A stretch of DNA of 64,000 nt. It comes from Bradyrhizobium septentrionale. GTDB lineage: Bacteria > Pseudomonadota > Alphaproteobacteria > Rhizobiales > Xanthobacteraceae. Positions 27,683 through 36,231 of this stretch are shown here, in pieces. The notes beneath the pieces were generated by a model, which was not told the DNA's origin, searched no databases, and was given only the letters and a program-made list of their open reading frames with translations. Numbering within the stretch: the first letter of the stretch is position 1; the number at the start of each line of letters is the position of its first letter. The position numbers and the translations under genes are program-made. The stretch lies in contig NZ_CP088285.1 of NCBI RefSeq assembly GCF_011516645.4, positions 3,676,501-3,740,500 on the forward strand. The letters run 5' to 3'.

Positions 27683-28852
27683 TTAGACGTCCCACGTCAC
27701 CGGCAGATCCAGCAGGCCGCGGAACGCCCAGCCGCCGATCCGCGGCGGCTTATCCTCGATCAGGCGCAGTTTTTTCAGCCGGTTGAAGATCGCGGGCAGC
27801 GCGACATCGGCGACCATGGCGCGGGAGGCCCAGGCGCCGGCGCAGAAATGCGGGCCGGCGCCGAACGCGATGCTCTTGCTGGCGTCGCGGCGCACGTCGA
27901 ACGCGTCGGACCTGTCAAAGTGCTTCTCGTCGCGGTTGGCCGAGCCGAACATCAGGAACACGCGCTCATTGGTCTCGAACGCGACGTCCCGGATCGTCCA
28001 GGGCTTTGCGATCCGCCGCGGCGACATGCCGATCGGCGAGATCCAGCGCGCATATTCCTCGAACACCTGCAGCCACGGGACCGCGCCGCTCGTCGCCAGC
28101 GTAAGCTGATCCCGATGGGTCAGCAGCGCCCACACCGTGCCGGCGATCGCGTCGCGCGGCTCGTTCTGGCCGCCCGAGATCGCGAGCTTGATGTTGGCGC
28201 GCACGCTTTCCATCGGCATGTCGGTTTGCAGCATCACGCCGAGCAGGCTGAGATCGGGCGTCTTGCGCAGCCTAGGGACCATGTCGTCGATTGCGGCATC
28301 GATGCCCGAGGTCGCCGCATGGCAGCGCGCCTCGATCGCGGGGTCGCCGACATAATTGGCGATCCCGTCGATCATGCCCTGCGACCAGGCGTTCATGTCC
28401 TGGAAGCGCATGTTGGTGAGGCCGGTGATCGACTTCAGGCATTGGGCCGAGAACGGCAGCGCGAAGGCCTGCACGAAATCGACCACGCCGTCCGGCTTCA
28501 ATTCGTCGAGGATGCGCGCGGCATGCTGCTCGAACTGCGCGGTCCAGTGCGATCTGACGGTCTTCGGCGAGACGGCCGGGAAGATCGCCTTGCGCTCGTT
28601 CATGTGCGCATCGCCGTCCTTGCGCATCATGTTGTGGCCCATCAGCCTGTTCATCAATCCTTCGGGCTGATGCGACGAGAACACGTCGATCTGCTTCTCG
28701 GAGACGAAGATGTCGTCGCGGTTGCACAGCAGCGTGCTGCCGAGCTGCGGCACGAAGGCGATCGGCGCCTGCTTGCGCATCCGCGCGAGCGTCGGATAGG
28801 GGTCCTGCCAGAAGGCTGGCACATCGATGTCGAAATGGGGAGCGGTGCTCAC
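27683..28852 (-). CDS. Cytochrome P450
   Basis: 389-aa soluble bacterial P450, a haem-thiolate monooxygenase. The haem-binding loop FGAGPHFCAGAWASR, near residues 331-345, holds the axial cysteine. An EYARW segment stands at the K-helix position (ExxR). The I-helix reads SGGQNEPRDAIAG, so the usual acid-threonine pair is replaced by Glu-Pro. Substrate is unknown. It lies 109 nt downstream of the LuxR-type gene on the same strand, which may regulate it. No ferredoxin gene is adjacent. Confidence 0.92.
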   Translation of the reverse strand: MSTAPHFDIDVPAFWQDPYPTLARMRKQAPIAFVPQLGSTLLCNRDDIFVSEKQIDVFSSHQPEGLMNRLMGHNMMRKDGDAHMNERKAIFPAVSPKTVRSHWTAQFEQHAARILDELKPDGVVDFVQAFALPFSAQCLKSITGLTNMRFQDMNAWSQGMIDGIANYVGDPAIEARCHAATSGIDAAIDDMVPRLRKTPDLSLLGVMLQTDMPMESVRANIKLAISGGQNEPRDAIAGTVWALLTHRDQLTLATSGAVPWLQVFEEYARWISPIGMSPRRIAKPWTIRDVAFETNERVFLMFGSANRDEKHFDRSDAFDVRRDASKSIAFGAGPHFCAGAWASRAMVADVALPAIFNRLKKLRLIEDKPPRIGGWAFRGLLDLPVTWDV

Positions 28853-28912
28853 GACGTGTATCTCAGGTTGGCCTCAGGTTTCGGACCGAGCATAGGCCGG
28901 AATGCATCACCG

Positions 28913-28938
28913 GTCTGTCCCCACCGTTGGGGACAGAC
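28913..28938. terminator. Hairpin between LuxR and P450 genes
   Basis: Perfect 11-bp inverted repeat GTCTGTCCCCA/TGGGGACAGAC with a 4-nt loop. It lies just after the LuxR-type stop and upstream of the P450 start (minus strand). No T-run follows, so it may be a weak terminator or an operator-like site. Confidence 0.4.
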
Positions 28939-28961
28939 GGAAGCCGCCGCTCAAGGCCCCC

Positions 28962-29759
28962 TCAGTTCAGCTGGCGTGCGGACGCCATCAGGCGCAGCGC
29001 GATCGCGAACAGCTCGTTCTGCGAGGAGATGCCGAGCTTGTCGTAAGCGCGTTTGCGGTAGGTGAGGGCGGAATGCAGCCCGATGCCGAGTTCGGCGGCG
29101 ATCGCTTCCGAGCTGAGGCCCGACAGGATGCGCAGGCAAACCTCCTTCTCGCGCCCGGTCAGCCTGGCGAGCGGTTCGGCGGTCGCAAACAGGGTCTTCA
29201 GCCGTTTGATCGGATCGGCATCCGGCGCCATGTCGGGCTGGAAGTGCCGCGCCACCGCTGCCGTCAACGCGGGCGCGACCGCGGCGAGCCGCGCGATCTG
29301 CTCGCGGCTGAAACGGCCTTGCGCTGTGATCTGGTAGAAGTTGACATAGAAGCAGGTGTCGCCGGTCCAGATCGCCGAGGCGAACTTGTCGACGATGTCG
29401 GAATCGTCGAAGAAGATCTTGCGGTAGCCGTCGCTGTACATCCGGCGGGCAAAGTTCGGCAGCACGATCGGCGTGGCCCGCGCCTGTCCCTCGAACACGG
29501 CATCGCGGTTCGGGTCGGCCTGATGGAAATGTTCGGAATAGGCGATCCCGAGCTCGCGCCCGGTCGGGATGTTGCCGACGTCGAGCAGGCACGCGGCGGA
29601 CCGCGGGCCTGTGAACGAGAACACCATGCAGTGGCCGACACCGGCGACGCGGCGCAGCGAACCGATCAGGGCGTGCGGAAAGCCGTCGCGGCCGATCGCC
29701 AGCAGCGCCGGCGTGATGTCGCTGATGACAGAAGTCTTGAAGGCGAAATCTGCCTTCAT
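28962..29759 (-). CDS. LuxR-family transcriptional regulator
   Basis: 265 aa from the ATG at 29759, behind GGAGG; the longer in-frame start at 29870 runs through a repeat. A C-terminal LuxR helix-turn-helix (about 195-255) contains LTGREKEVCLRILSGLSSEAIAAELGI and YRKRAYDKLGI. The N-terminal part has no receiver aspartate pattern and no clear autoinducer-domain tryptophan set, so it probably binds an unknown small ligand. It lies upstream of the P450 gene. Confidence 0.88.
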   Translation of the reverse strand: MKADFAFKTSVISDITPALLAIGRDGFPHALIGSLRRVAGVGHCMVFSFTGPRSAACLLDVGNIPTGRELGIAYSEHFHQADPNRDAVFEGQARATPIVLPNFARRMYSDGYRKIFFDDSDIVDKFASAIWTGDTCFYVNFYQITAQGRFSREQIARLAAVAPALTAAVARHFQPDMAPDADPIKRLKTLFATAEPLARLTGREKEVCLRILSGLSSEAIAAELGIGLHSALTYRKRAYDKLGISSQNELFAIALRLMASARQLN

Positions 29760-29819
29760 GGCGTCCTCCCTGTGTTTCGGGAAGATTAGCAGCGACATCA
29801 CCGGCGTGGAAGCGGACCA

Positions 29820-29870
29820 TAGCGTTTTCGAGCGAAGTGGGGCACGGTTCGCGTGAAGAAAACGCGTCAA
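29820..29870. repeat. Dispersed repeat (family E, copy 2, partial)
   Basis: AGCGTTTTCGAGCGAAGTGG followed by GGTTCGCGTGAAGAAAACGCGTCAA, nearly identical to the first half of copy 1 at 27587. The terminal 15-bp hairpin is absent here. Confidence 0.8.
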
Positions 29871-29884
29871 GCAAGTATGTCGCG

Positions 29885-30247
29885 TCAGGCGCCCGGCACC
29901 TGGTCGAGGAAGCCCGTGATGCTCCTGATCCGGCCGTCCTTCAGCATGGCGAAGTCGGTGCCCTTGATCGGGCTGTCGACGCCGTCGGGACCGAGGCCCC
30001 AGGAGAAGCGGACATGGTCGCCGAAGCCGTTCGGCTCGCCGATCAGCTTGAAGGTGAAGTCCGGAAACTTCTGCTGCACGCCTGCGATCAGCGCGTCGAC
30101 GCCCTCATGGCCGTCACCGCTCATCAGCGGATCGACATAGCGCGCATCGGCGGTCCAGTTCTGGCTCAGCATCTCGCGACGCCGGCTCGGCGTCCGCTCG
30201 TTCCAGAGCTCGATGTAATTGCGGGCGATGGTGGCGTGGTCGGTCAT
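29885..30247 (-). CDS. NTF2-like / SnoaL-type protein
   Basis: 120 aa, matching the cone-shaped NTF2-like fold in length and pattern: N-terminal helix ARNYIELWNERTPSRRREML, then AEARYVDP-type strand (ADARYVDPLMSGDGHEGVDALIAGV) and alternating strands ending GRIRSITGFLDQ. Members are small-ligand enzymes or accessory proteins; no function can be assigned. ATG at 30247 follows GGAGAGCACC. It has its own start region and is not clearly linked to neighbours. Confidence 0.85.
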   Translation of the reverse strand: MTDHATIARNYIELWNERTPSRRREMLSQNWTADARYVDPLMSGDGHEGVDALIAGVQQKFPDFTFKLIGEPNGFGDHVRFSWGLGPDGVDSPIKGTDFAMLKDGRIRSITGFLDQVPGA

Positions 30248-30340
30248 GGTGCTCTCCTTCGATGGGCCGGACTGTGCGGCTGTCCGGACTATCGAAGGTT
30301 CGCAGGCATCGATCGATTACCTTGGAGGTCATCGCGCGAG

Positions 30341-30661
30341 TTACGGCGCGATTGTCAGCACCGCCTTCATGTTGGGATGGTAGCGGCAGTAATAGTCGAC
30401 CGTGCCGGCCTTGGTCAGAACCGACCTGACCGTCTTGTTCGGCGCGATCGTCACATCGAAGTCGCCGTTCTTCGCGGTGGCGGTGTGCGCCAAGACGTCC
30501 TTGTTGACCCATTCGATGGTGTCGCCGACCTTGGCCGATACCTCGGCCGGCGAGATCACCAAATTCTCCATCACGATCTGGATGGTGGCCGCATGCGCCG
30601 GGACAGCCGTCGCGCCGAGCGCGAACAAAGCCAGCGTTGCGAGATAGCGTCCAGGCGACAT
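30341..30661 (-). CDS. Cupredoxin (amicyanin/plastocyanin-like blue copper protein)
   Basis: 106 aa from ATG 30661, behind AAGGAG. A signal peptide ending VPAHA is followed by a single cupredoxin domain. The type-1 copper ligands are all visible: histidine in VLAHTATA, then cysteine, histidine and methionine in YYCRYHPNMKAVL. It would be a periplasmic electron carrier or copper-binding protein. It follows the DUF4142 gene by 10 nt, so the two are co-transcribed, probably under the ECF sigma factor upstream. Confidence 0.93.
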   Translation of the reverse strand: MSPGRYLATLALFALGATAVPAHAATIQIVMENLVISPAEVSAKVGDTIEWVNKDVLAHTATAKNGDFDVTIAPNKTVRSVLTKAGTVDYYCRYHPNMKAVLTIAP

Positions 30662-30671
30662 CACGCGCTCC

Positions 30672-31193
30672 TTACTTCAGGCTGGCCGCGACATGCTCGG
30701 CATGCTGCTGGTGGCCCTGGAATATCTTCAGGCCGGTCTGCAGCAGGCCCTTCAGCTCGGGATTGCTGGCCGAGGGGATCAGCTGCGTCTCCAGCGCCGT
30801 GTTGACGGTCTTGTGGTAGGCGACCTCGTTGTCGATATAGGCCTTGTCGTAGGCGGCGCCTGTCAGCTTGCCGAGTTCGGCAAGCTTGTCGGCCGCCTGC
30901 TTCGACAGCGCCTTGCTGGTGTCGTTGTCCTCCGGCGTCACCTTCAGCTTCTTGACGAGGTCGAGCGCCTGCTTGTTCACCGCCTCATGGTCGCGCGCCA
31001 TGTCCTGGGCGAACGCCTTGACCTCCTTGTTGGAAGCCTTCGCCTCCGCCTGCTTGGCGGCATTGATGTCGATCACGCCGGCGGTATAGGCGATGTGCGC
31101 GATCTGCGGATCGGTCGGCTTTGCGCCCTGTGCCAGCGCTGCTCCGCTGAGAACGCTGAGCGCGGCGACCGCGATGCTCAATCGAACGAACAT
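30672..31193 (-). CDS. DUF4142-domain (ferritin-like) periplasmic protein
   Basis: 173 aa with a signal peptide (MFVRLSIAVAALSVLSGAALAQ) and a helical DUF4142 region. Histidines and glutamates are placed as in a ferritin-like four-helix bundle: KAFAQDMARDHEAVN, YIDNEVAYHKTVN, HQQHAEHVA. Function is unknown; members often occur beside ECF sigma factors and stress genes. ATG 31193 follows CAGGAG. It forms a unit with the cupredoxin gene. Confidence 0.92.
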   Translation of the reverse strand: MFVRLSIAVAALSVLSGAALAQGAKPTDPQIAHIAYTAGVIDINAAKQAEAKASNKEVKAFAQDMARDHEAVNKQALDLVKKLKVTPEDNDTSKALSKQAADKLAELGKLTGAAYDKAYIDNEVAYHKTVNTALETQLIPSASNPELKGLLQTGLKIFQGHQQHAEHVAASLK

Positions 31194-31286
31194 GGTTTGA
31201 TACTCCTGTTGAGCCGGGCGTAGCGCACGGCACGTTTTGCTTGCACAGGAGTTGGATGGCGCGGACGGGCAGGGGTTCCCGAAAAT

Positions 31287-31988
31287 CTATGCGGTGGCGC
31301 CGAGCCGTTTCAGGACCGCCTCGGTCAATCGCTCGCAGCGTCTGCCCGCAAAGGGAAAGGCCTCCATTACGACGGGGCCGATCTTCCGCTCGACATTGTC
31401 GCGCAGCATGGTCCGGGCACGGTGCAGGCGGGTCTTCACGGTTTCCGGCTTCAGGGCGAGGATTTCAGCGGTTTCCTCGACATTCATGCCCTCGATCACC
31501 CGGGTGATGAAGACGAGGCGGAACGCCTCGGGCAGTTCATCGATCGCGCGCTCGACAACATGCTGGATTTCGCGTTGGGCCATGGATTTTTCCGGATCGT
31601 CCGCTGACGACAAGGGGAACTGGATGATCTGGGCCTCGAGGGCGCCTCTCGGCAGCTCGGACCATTCCACGCTTGTGTGCCTGCTGCGCAGGCGGCCGAG
31701 CGCCTCGTTGATCGCGATCCGCGACAGCCAGGTCGAGAGGCTGGAGTCGCCGCGGAACTGGTCCAGATGGGTGAAGGCGCGCACATAGGCGTCCTGAACC
31801 ACATCCTCGGCCTCGTTGTCGTTGCGCAGGATGCCGCGCGCCAGCCGGAACAGCCGGCGATTGTTCGCCTGCATGATGGCGCGGACCGCGGCCTCGTCGC
31901 GGGCGAGCGCGCGTTGCACCAATTCGGCATCGCCAGAGCTGATCGGCGGGGGTTGCTTTACTGGGTGTTTTACTCGGGCCTGGCGCAT
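31287..31988 (-). CDS. ECF-type RNA polymerase sigma factor
   Basis: 233 aa. Region 2 contains LFRLARGILRNDNEAEDVVQDAYVRAF and the -10 recognition helix; region 4 contains EAFRLVFITRVIEGMNVEETAEIL and VKTRLHRARTMLRD. A C-terminal extension of about 40 residues with CERLTEAV is present. There is no adjacent anti-sigma gene. The DUF4142 and cupredoxin genes follow on the same strand after 93 nt and are plausible targets; envelope or metal stress is a guess. Confidence 0.92.
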   Translation of the reverse strand: MRQARVKHPVKQPPPISSGDAELVQRALARDEAAVRAIMQANNRRLFRLARGILRNDNEAEDVVQDAYVRAFTHLDQFRGDSSLSTWLSRIAINEALGRLRSRHTSVEWSELPRGALEAQIIQFPLSSADDPEKSMAQREIQHVVERAIDELPEAFRLVFITRVIEGMNVEETAEILALKPETVKTRLHRARTMLRDNVERKIGPVVMEAFPFAGRRCERLTEAVLKRLGATA

Positions 31989-32092
31989 GGCTGGATCGCC
32001 TTACCGTTCACTGATTATCGACATTAGATGCCGCGGGGCCGGCCAGGTTCCCGAGAAAATCGCGGTGGGCCAAAACAGCCGTCAATCAGCGG

Positions 32093-33001
32093 TCACGGCC
32101 TGATATAGGCCTCCGGATCGCCCCGCGCATGCGCCTCCATCGCATCGAGGAAGCAGCGCACCTTGGCCGGGACAAATTGCCGCGCGGGCAACAGCGCGTG
32201 CACGTTCAGCGGCTCGCAGGCGTGGTCGGGCAACAGCCGCCGCAGCTCGCCGCCCGCGACCGCGGCGCGGGTGTAGCTCGCAGTGACCCGCAGCACGCCA
32301 TGACCGGCGAGCGCCGCCTGCAGGCGGACATGGGCATTCGAGCTGGTGAGGCGCGCGCGGTCGACCGCAAGATGCTCGACCGCACCGCCGGGAGCGGTGA
32401 TCGCCCATGGCGGATCGCTCGGGCCGGTCAACAGCGGCAGCTTTCTCAGCTCAATCAGCGTGCGCGGCTCGCCGAACTTCTCCAGCAGCGCCGGCGCGGC
32501 GAACAGGCCGCGCTCGAGGGTGAAGACGCGGCGGATCACGATGCCGGCCGACGGCAGCGGCGTCTCCAGCATCGCGAACACGATGTCGTAGTTTTCGGCG
32601 ATCGGGTTGACGATGTCGTGCTCGACATCGATCCGGATTGCGAGCTCCGGATAGCGGCCCATCACCGCGCAGGCGACCGGCCCTGCGTGATGCGCGCCGA
32701 ATTCGTAGGGCGCTTTGATGCGCAGGGTGCCCGCGACCGCGCTGCTCATCGCCAGCGCCTCGCTGTGGGTGTCGTGCAGCGCGGTGAACAGCGGGCGCAC
32801 CTTGCGATAGATGGTCTCGCCGGAATCGGTCAGCCGCAGGTGTCGCGTGGTCCGCTCGATCAGCCGCAGCCCGAGATTGGCTTCGAGACGCTGCACCGCA
32901 GCACTGAGGCTCGATTTGGGATGTCCGAGCACGCGCGCGGCCGCGGTGAAGCCGCCATGCTCGACAACCTCGCAAAACAGCTCCCAATCGCGCCACTCCA
33001 T
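32093..33001 (-). CDS. LysR-family transcriptional regulator
   Basis: 302 aa from ATG 33001 (MEWRDWELFCEVVEHGGFTAAARVLGHPKSSLSAAVQRLE), the standard LysR winged-helix start. A substrate-binding domain follows. It is divergent from the Rieske oxygenase gene, with 106 bp between starts. This is the usual arrangement for a LysR protein activating a catabolic gene in response to its substrate. Confidence 0.93.
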   Translation of the reverse strand: MEWRDWELFCEVVEHGGFTAAARVLGHPKSSLSAAVQRLEANLGLRLIERTTRHLRLTDSGETIYRKVRPLFTALHDTHSEALAMSSAVAGTLRIKAPYEFGAHHAGPVACAVMGRYPELAIRIDVEHDIVNPIAENYDIVFAMLETPLPSAGIVIRRVFTLERGLFAAPALLEKFGEPRTLIELRKLPLLTGPSDPPWAITAPGGAVEHLAVDRARLTSSNAHVRLQAALAGHGVLRVTASYTRAAVAGGELRRLLPDHACEPLNVHALLPARQFVPAKVRCFLDAMEAHARGDPEAYIRP

Positions 33002-33107
33002 GGCCGATTGTCCATCCAGCGGTACAGTGTGTCCAGCCAAATCGGATTATCCCGGGGATCGCAATCACCTAACCTCGTCGCAACCAAATTTGCATCGGGA
33101 GGGCGAG

Positions 33108-34175
33108 ATGGCCGACGACGACGGAATTTTCCTGCGCAATGCCTGGTATGTGGCGGCGCTGAACCACGAGCTGATCGACGGCAAGAAGCTGGCGCGCACC
33201 ATCCTGGAGCGGCCGATCGTGCTCTACCGCGGCGCCAGCGGAAAGGTGGTCGCGCTCGACGACCGTTGCTGCCATCGCGCCGCGCCGCTCTCGATGGGGC
33301 GCGTCGAGGGCGACGACATCAGGTGCATGTATCACGGCATGAAGTTTGCGGCCGACGGCAAATGCATCCAGATCCCCGGCCAGGACGCGATCCCCGCCAA
33401 GCTCGGCGTGCGCAGCTATCCCGTGGTCGAGCGCTACAACATGATCTTCATCTGGACCGGCGATCCCGAGAAGGCCGATCCGAAACTGATCCTGGATTAT
33501 CCGCCGCTCGAAGATCCCAAATGGCGCGGCCTGCCAGGCTACATGCACTACAAGGCCAATTGGCTCCTGATCGTCGATAATCTCAGCGACTTCGCGCATC
33601 TCGCCTTCGTCCACACCAACACGCTCGGCGGTTCCGAGGAATACGCCTACAAGACCAAGCCGGTCGCGATCGAGAAGCTGGACGACGGTTTTCGCGTCGA
33701 GCGTTGGCACATGGGCGCCGATGCGCCGCCCTACCACAAGAAGGTGATTTCCAACCGGGCCGACAAGGTCGACCGCCGCAATATCGGCCGCATGATCGTT
33801 CCGGGCATCTTCACGCTCGACACCACGTTTGCGCCGGCCGGGCAGGGCGTGGAGAAGGGCGCTCAGGTTCCGGGTACGCGCTCATATCGCAACGCGCAAT
33901 TCATGACGCCGGAGACGCGCTCGTCGACGCACTTCTTCTGGAATTACCTGCACGACTTCGACATCGACAACCCCAACATCGCGCTGTCGCTGCGGCATTC
34001 CCTTGAGGAGGCCTTCAATGAGGACAAGGACATCATCGAAGCCCAGCAGAAGGTGTTCGACGTTGATCCGGACTATCAGCTGCTCGCGATCGGCGCCGAT
34101 GCGCCGCTGACCTATTTCCGCTGGCTGTTCGCGCGCAGGCTCGATGCGGAGAAGGGCGCGGCACGCGCGGCATAG
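33108..34175 (+). CDS. Rieske non-haem iron aromatic-ring/O-demethylase-type oxygenase
   Basis: 355 aa from ATG 33108, behind GGGAGGGCGAG. The N-terminal Rieske domain carries CCHRAAPLSMG (Cys-x-His) and CMYHGMKF (Cys-x2-His). The C-terminal catalytic domain has the iron site in DNLSDFAHLAFVHTNTLGG (Asp-x2-His-x4-His). Single-component architecture like vanillate O-demethylase oxygenase (VanA). Substrate is probably an aromatic or methoxylated ring. No reductase gene is adjacent, so electrons must come from elsewhere. Confidence 0.92.
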   Translation: MADDDGIFLRNAWYVAALNHELIDGKKLARTILERPIVLYRGASGKVVALDDRCCHRAAPLSMGRVEGDDIRCMYHGMKFAADGKCIQIPGQDAIPAKLGVRSYPVVERYNMIFIWTGDPEKADPKLILDYPPLEDPKWRGLPGYMHYKANWLLIVDNLSDFAHLAFVHTNTLGGSEEYAYKTKPVAIEKLDDGFRVERWHMGADAPPYHKKVISNRADKVDRRNIGRMIVPGIFTLDTTFAPAGQGVEKGAQVPGTRSYRNAQFMTPETRSSTHFFWNYLHDFDIDNPNIALSLRHSLEEAFNEDKDIIEAQQKVFDVDPDYQLLAIGADAPLTYFRWLFARRLDAEKGAARAA

Positions 34176-34361
34176 TCGCTGAAGCGACGGCCGTCACAGC
34201 CAGACCGCAAGCTGCGCCGGGATCGCGAGATCGTGACGTCCCGGCGTGGCTGCCGCTCCAGCTCGTTTGGCGTAGACTGCTCGACCTGACGTCGGTCCCT
34301 GATCAGGGTCAAGGCTTCGACCTGCGTTGGCCAGACTTTCCTGGTGACGATCAATCGGTGA

Positions 34362-35516
34362 ATGAGCTTGCCCGACAAGGCGGATCCATCGGAACGAAGT
34401 GCGAGCGCCAGCTGGATGCAGGACGCCTGGCTGTGGCCGTTTGAAGCCACACGATTGGCGCTGGACATCTACTCGCAGTGGTACCCCAATCGCGCGCCGG
34501 ATCCGGCGGATGCGCCAGGCGACGCGGCGCTGCCCTGGACGACGGCCCACTCGGTCGCGCTTCAACTGCCGTCGATGCGCGTGCTGGACTTTTCAAGCGC
34601 GGTCAAAGGCCCGCCGCTGCTGGTTTGCGCGCCCTATGCGCTGCACCGCGCGCAGATCGCGGATATTGCCCCCGGCCACAGCCTGATGGAGGCGTTACAG
34701 CAGGCGGGTGTTGCGCGTCTCTATCTCACGGATTGGCGCTCGGCGGCACCTGACATGCGATACTTCTCGATCGACAGCTATCTGTCTGATCTCAACGTGG
34801 CCGTCGACACGATCGGGCCGCCGGTCGACCTTGCAGGTCTCTGTCAAGGCGGCTGGCTGTCGTTGCTTTATGCGGCGCGCTTTCCCGGCAAGGTACGGCG
34901 GCTCGTGCTTGCAGGCAGCCCGGTCGACGTCTCGGTGCCGTCAGCGCTTTCCAGGATGGTCGCCTCGCTGCCGCAGCAAGGCTTCGAGGCGATGGTGCGT
35001 CAGGGAGATGGGATCGTCAGTGGCAAGCACATGCTGCAGCTCTGGAGCATTCCGTTCAGCCTGCCTGACGTGGAAACGGTGCTGCAGCGGCGCCTCGACG
35101 GCAAGTCGGAGGATGCACAAGCGTTGCTCGATCGTTTCACGCGCTGGAACAGCGAGACGCTTGATCTGCCGGGCACCTACTACCTGGAAGTGACCGACTG
35201 GATCTATCGTCAGAACCGGATTGCGGCCGGTGACTTCGTCGCGCTTGGCTGCAAGATCGATCTTGCCGCGGTGAAGCTGCCTGCCTTCCTGCTCGCCGCG
35301 GAGGACGACATCGTTGTTCCGCCCGACCAGGCATTTGCGACAATGCGACTGTTGGGCACGCCGCCCGCGTGGCTGCGAAGGGAGACCGAGCCCTGTGGCC
35401 ATCTCGGCCTGTTCATGGGCTGCAGGGCTCTGGCCGGTTCATGGCGCCGGATTGCCCGCTGGCTGCAGTCCGATCTTGGTGAGGCCGCGGGCGAGCGATC
35501 GCGGATCAGCGCGTGA
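34362..35516 (+). CDS. PhaC-like alpha/beta hydrolase with cysteine nucleophile
   Basis: 384 aa. The nucleophile elbow reads GLCQGGW: the G-x-C-x-G-G box of polyhydroxyalkanoate synthases, not the G-x-S-x-G of esterases. The triad is completed by Asp in AAEDDIVVPPDQ and His in CGHLGLFMG. The upstream strand LTDWRSAAPDMRYFSIDSYLSDL also matches the PhaC pattern. It is far shorter than class I PhaC (about 590 aa), closer to class III/IV subunits. PHA synthase, depolymerase-like or thioesterase activity are all possible. No clear ribosome site precedes the ATG at 34362. Confidence 0.75.
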   Translation: MSLPDKADPSERSASASWMQDAWLWPFEATRLALDIYSQWYPNRAPDPADAPGDAALPWTTAHSVALQLPSMRVLDFSSAVKGPPLLVCAPYALHRAQIADIAPGHSLMEALQQAGVARLYLTDWRSAAPDMRYFSIDSYLSDLNVAVDTIGPPVDLAGLCQGGWLSLLYAARFPGKVRRLVLAGSPVDVSVPSALSRMVASLPQQGFEAMVRQGDGIVSGKHMLQLWSIPFSLPDVETVLQRRLDGKSEDAQALLDRFTRWNSETLDLPGTYYLEVTDWIYRQNRIAAGDFVALGCKIDLAAVKLPAFLLAAEDDIVVPPDQAFATMRLLGTPPAWLRRETEPCGHLGLFMGCRALAGSWRRIARWLQSDLGEAAGERSRISA

Positions 35517-35529
35517 GGTGCGAAATGAA

Positions 35530-35562
35530 ATGCCCCGAACTGCAATTTGCAATCCGGGGCAT
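35530..35562. terminator. Bidirectional terminator hairpin
   Basis: ATGCCCCG/CGGGGCAT stem enclosing a second small palindrome (TTGCAA core). It lies between the convergent PhaC-like and RidA genes. Confidence 0.6.
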
Positions 35563-35605
35563 CCGATATCCGTCGCGACAATTTGCGTCGCGTTAACCGC
35601 AGCGT

Positions 35606-35956
35606 TTACTTCGCCGCGACGACCATGATCTCGACATTGTACTGCGGCGCCGCGAGCTTGGCCTCGACGGTGGCGCGGGCCGGGGTGTTACCCTCCGAGA
35701 CCCAGCCATCCCACACCGCGTTCATCTCCGGGAACGTCTTCATGTCGGTAATGTAGATGGTCGCGCTGAGAAGCTTCGACTTGTCGGTGCCGGCCTTGGC
35801 GAGGTGGCCGTCGATGATCGACAGGATGTCCTTGGTCTGGTCGGTGACGCTGCCGCCCGCGGCCTTGCCGGCAACGACGCCGGCGAGATAGACGGTGTTG
35901 CCGTGCACGACGGCCTGGCTCATGCGCGGGCCGGTTTCGAAACGCTGAATGCTCAT
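35606..35956 (-). CDS. RidA (YjgF/UK114) family protein
   Basis: 116 aa from ATG 35956, behind GTGGAGA. Small trimeric protein family that hydrolyses reactive enamines and imines from PLP enzymes. The active-site arginine is in PARATVEAKLA and the barrel motif GNTVYLAGVVAG is present. It has the usual family length. The enamine deaminase role is likely; some family members act in other catabolic steps. Confidence 0.9.
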   Translation of the reverse strand: MSIQRFETGPRMSQAVVHGNTVYLAGVVAGKAAGGSVTDQTKDILSIIDGHLAKAGTDKSKLLSATIYITDMKTFPEMNAVWDGWVSEGNTPARATVEAKLAAPQYNVEIMVVAAK

Positions 35957-36033
35957 TTGGGTCTCCACTTGAATGGCGGGCACTGTCTACCGCGCCGCGG
36001 GGCTCACCGCCACTGCGCAATTTGCAGTGCCGC

Positions 36034-36231
36034 TCACGGAAATCGTGCAAAGAATGCCCAAATCGTGTCGGCGCCGTCGATATCGCCGTTCTGTGGTCCG
36101 AGCAGCGCGGCCGCCAGTTTTGTAAAATGCGCATCAGGGAAGTGGCCGGGCATGCGATGACCTCCGCCATTCACCCGATAGAGCACGACGTCACGTCCCT
36201 GCGGACAGACCGAGTCGATCCGTGTGACAGT
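36034..36231 (-). pseudogene. 3' remnant of a PHB-depolymerase/LpqC-type esterase
   Basis: About 65 codons on the minus strand ending at TGA 36034-36036. It reads VVLYRVNGGGHRMPG, then GPQNGDIDGADTIWAFFARF. This is the catalytic-histidine end of secreted poly(3-hydroxybutyrate) depolymerase/feruloyl-esterase-like (LpqC) proteins (GGGH, and the IWxFFxRF tail). The 5' two thirds, including the nucleophile serine, are missing. Homology stops at about 36231, exactly where the opposite-strand HxlR remnant begins. Confidence 0.75.
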
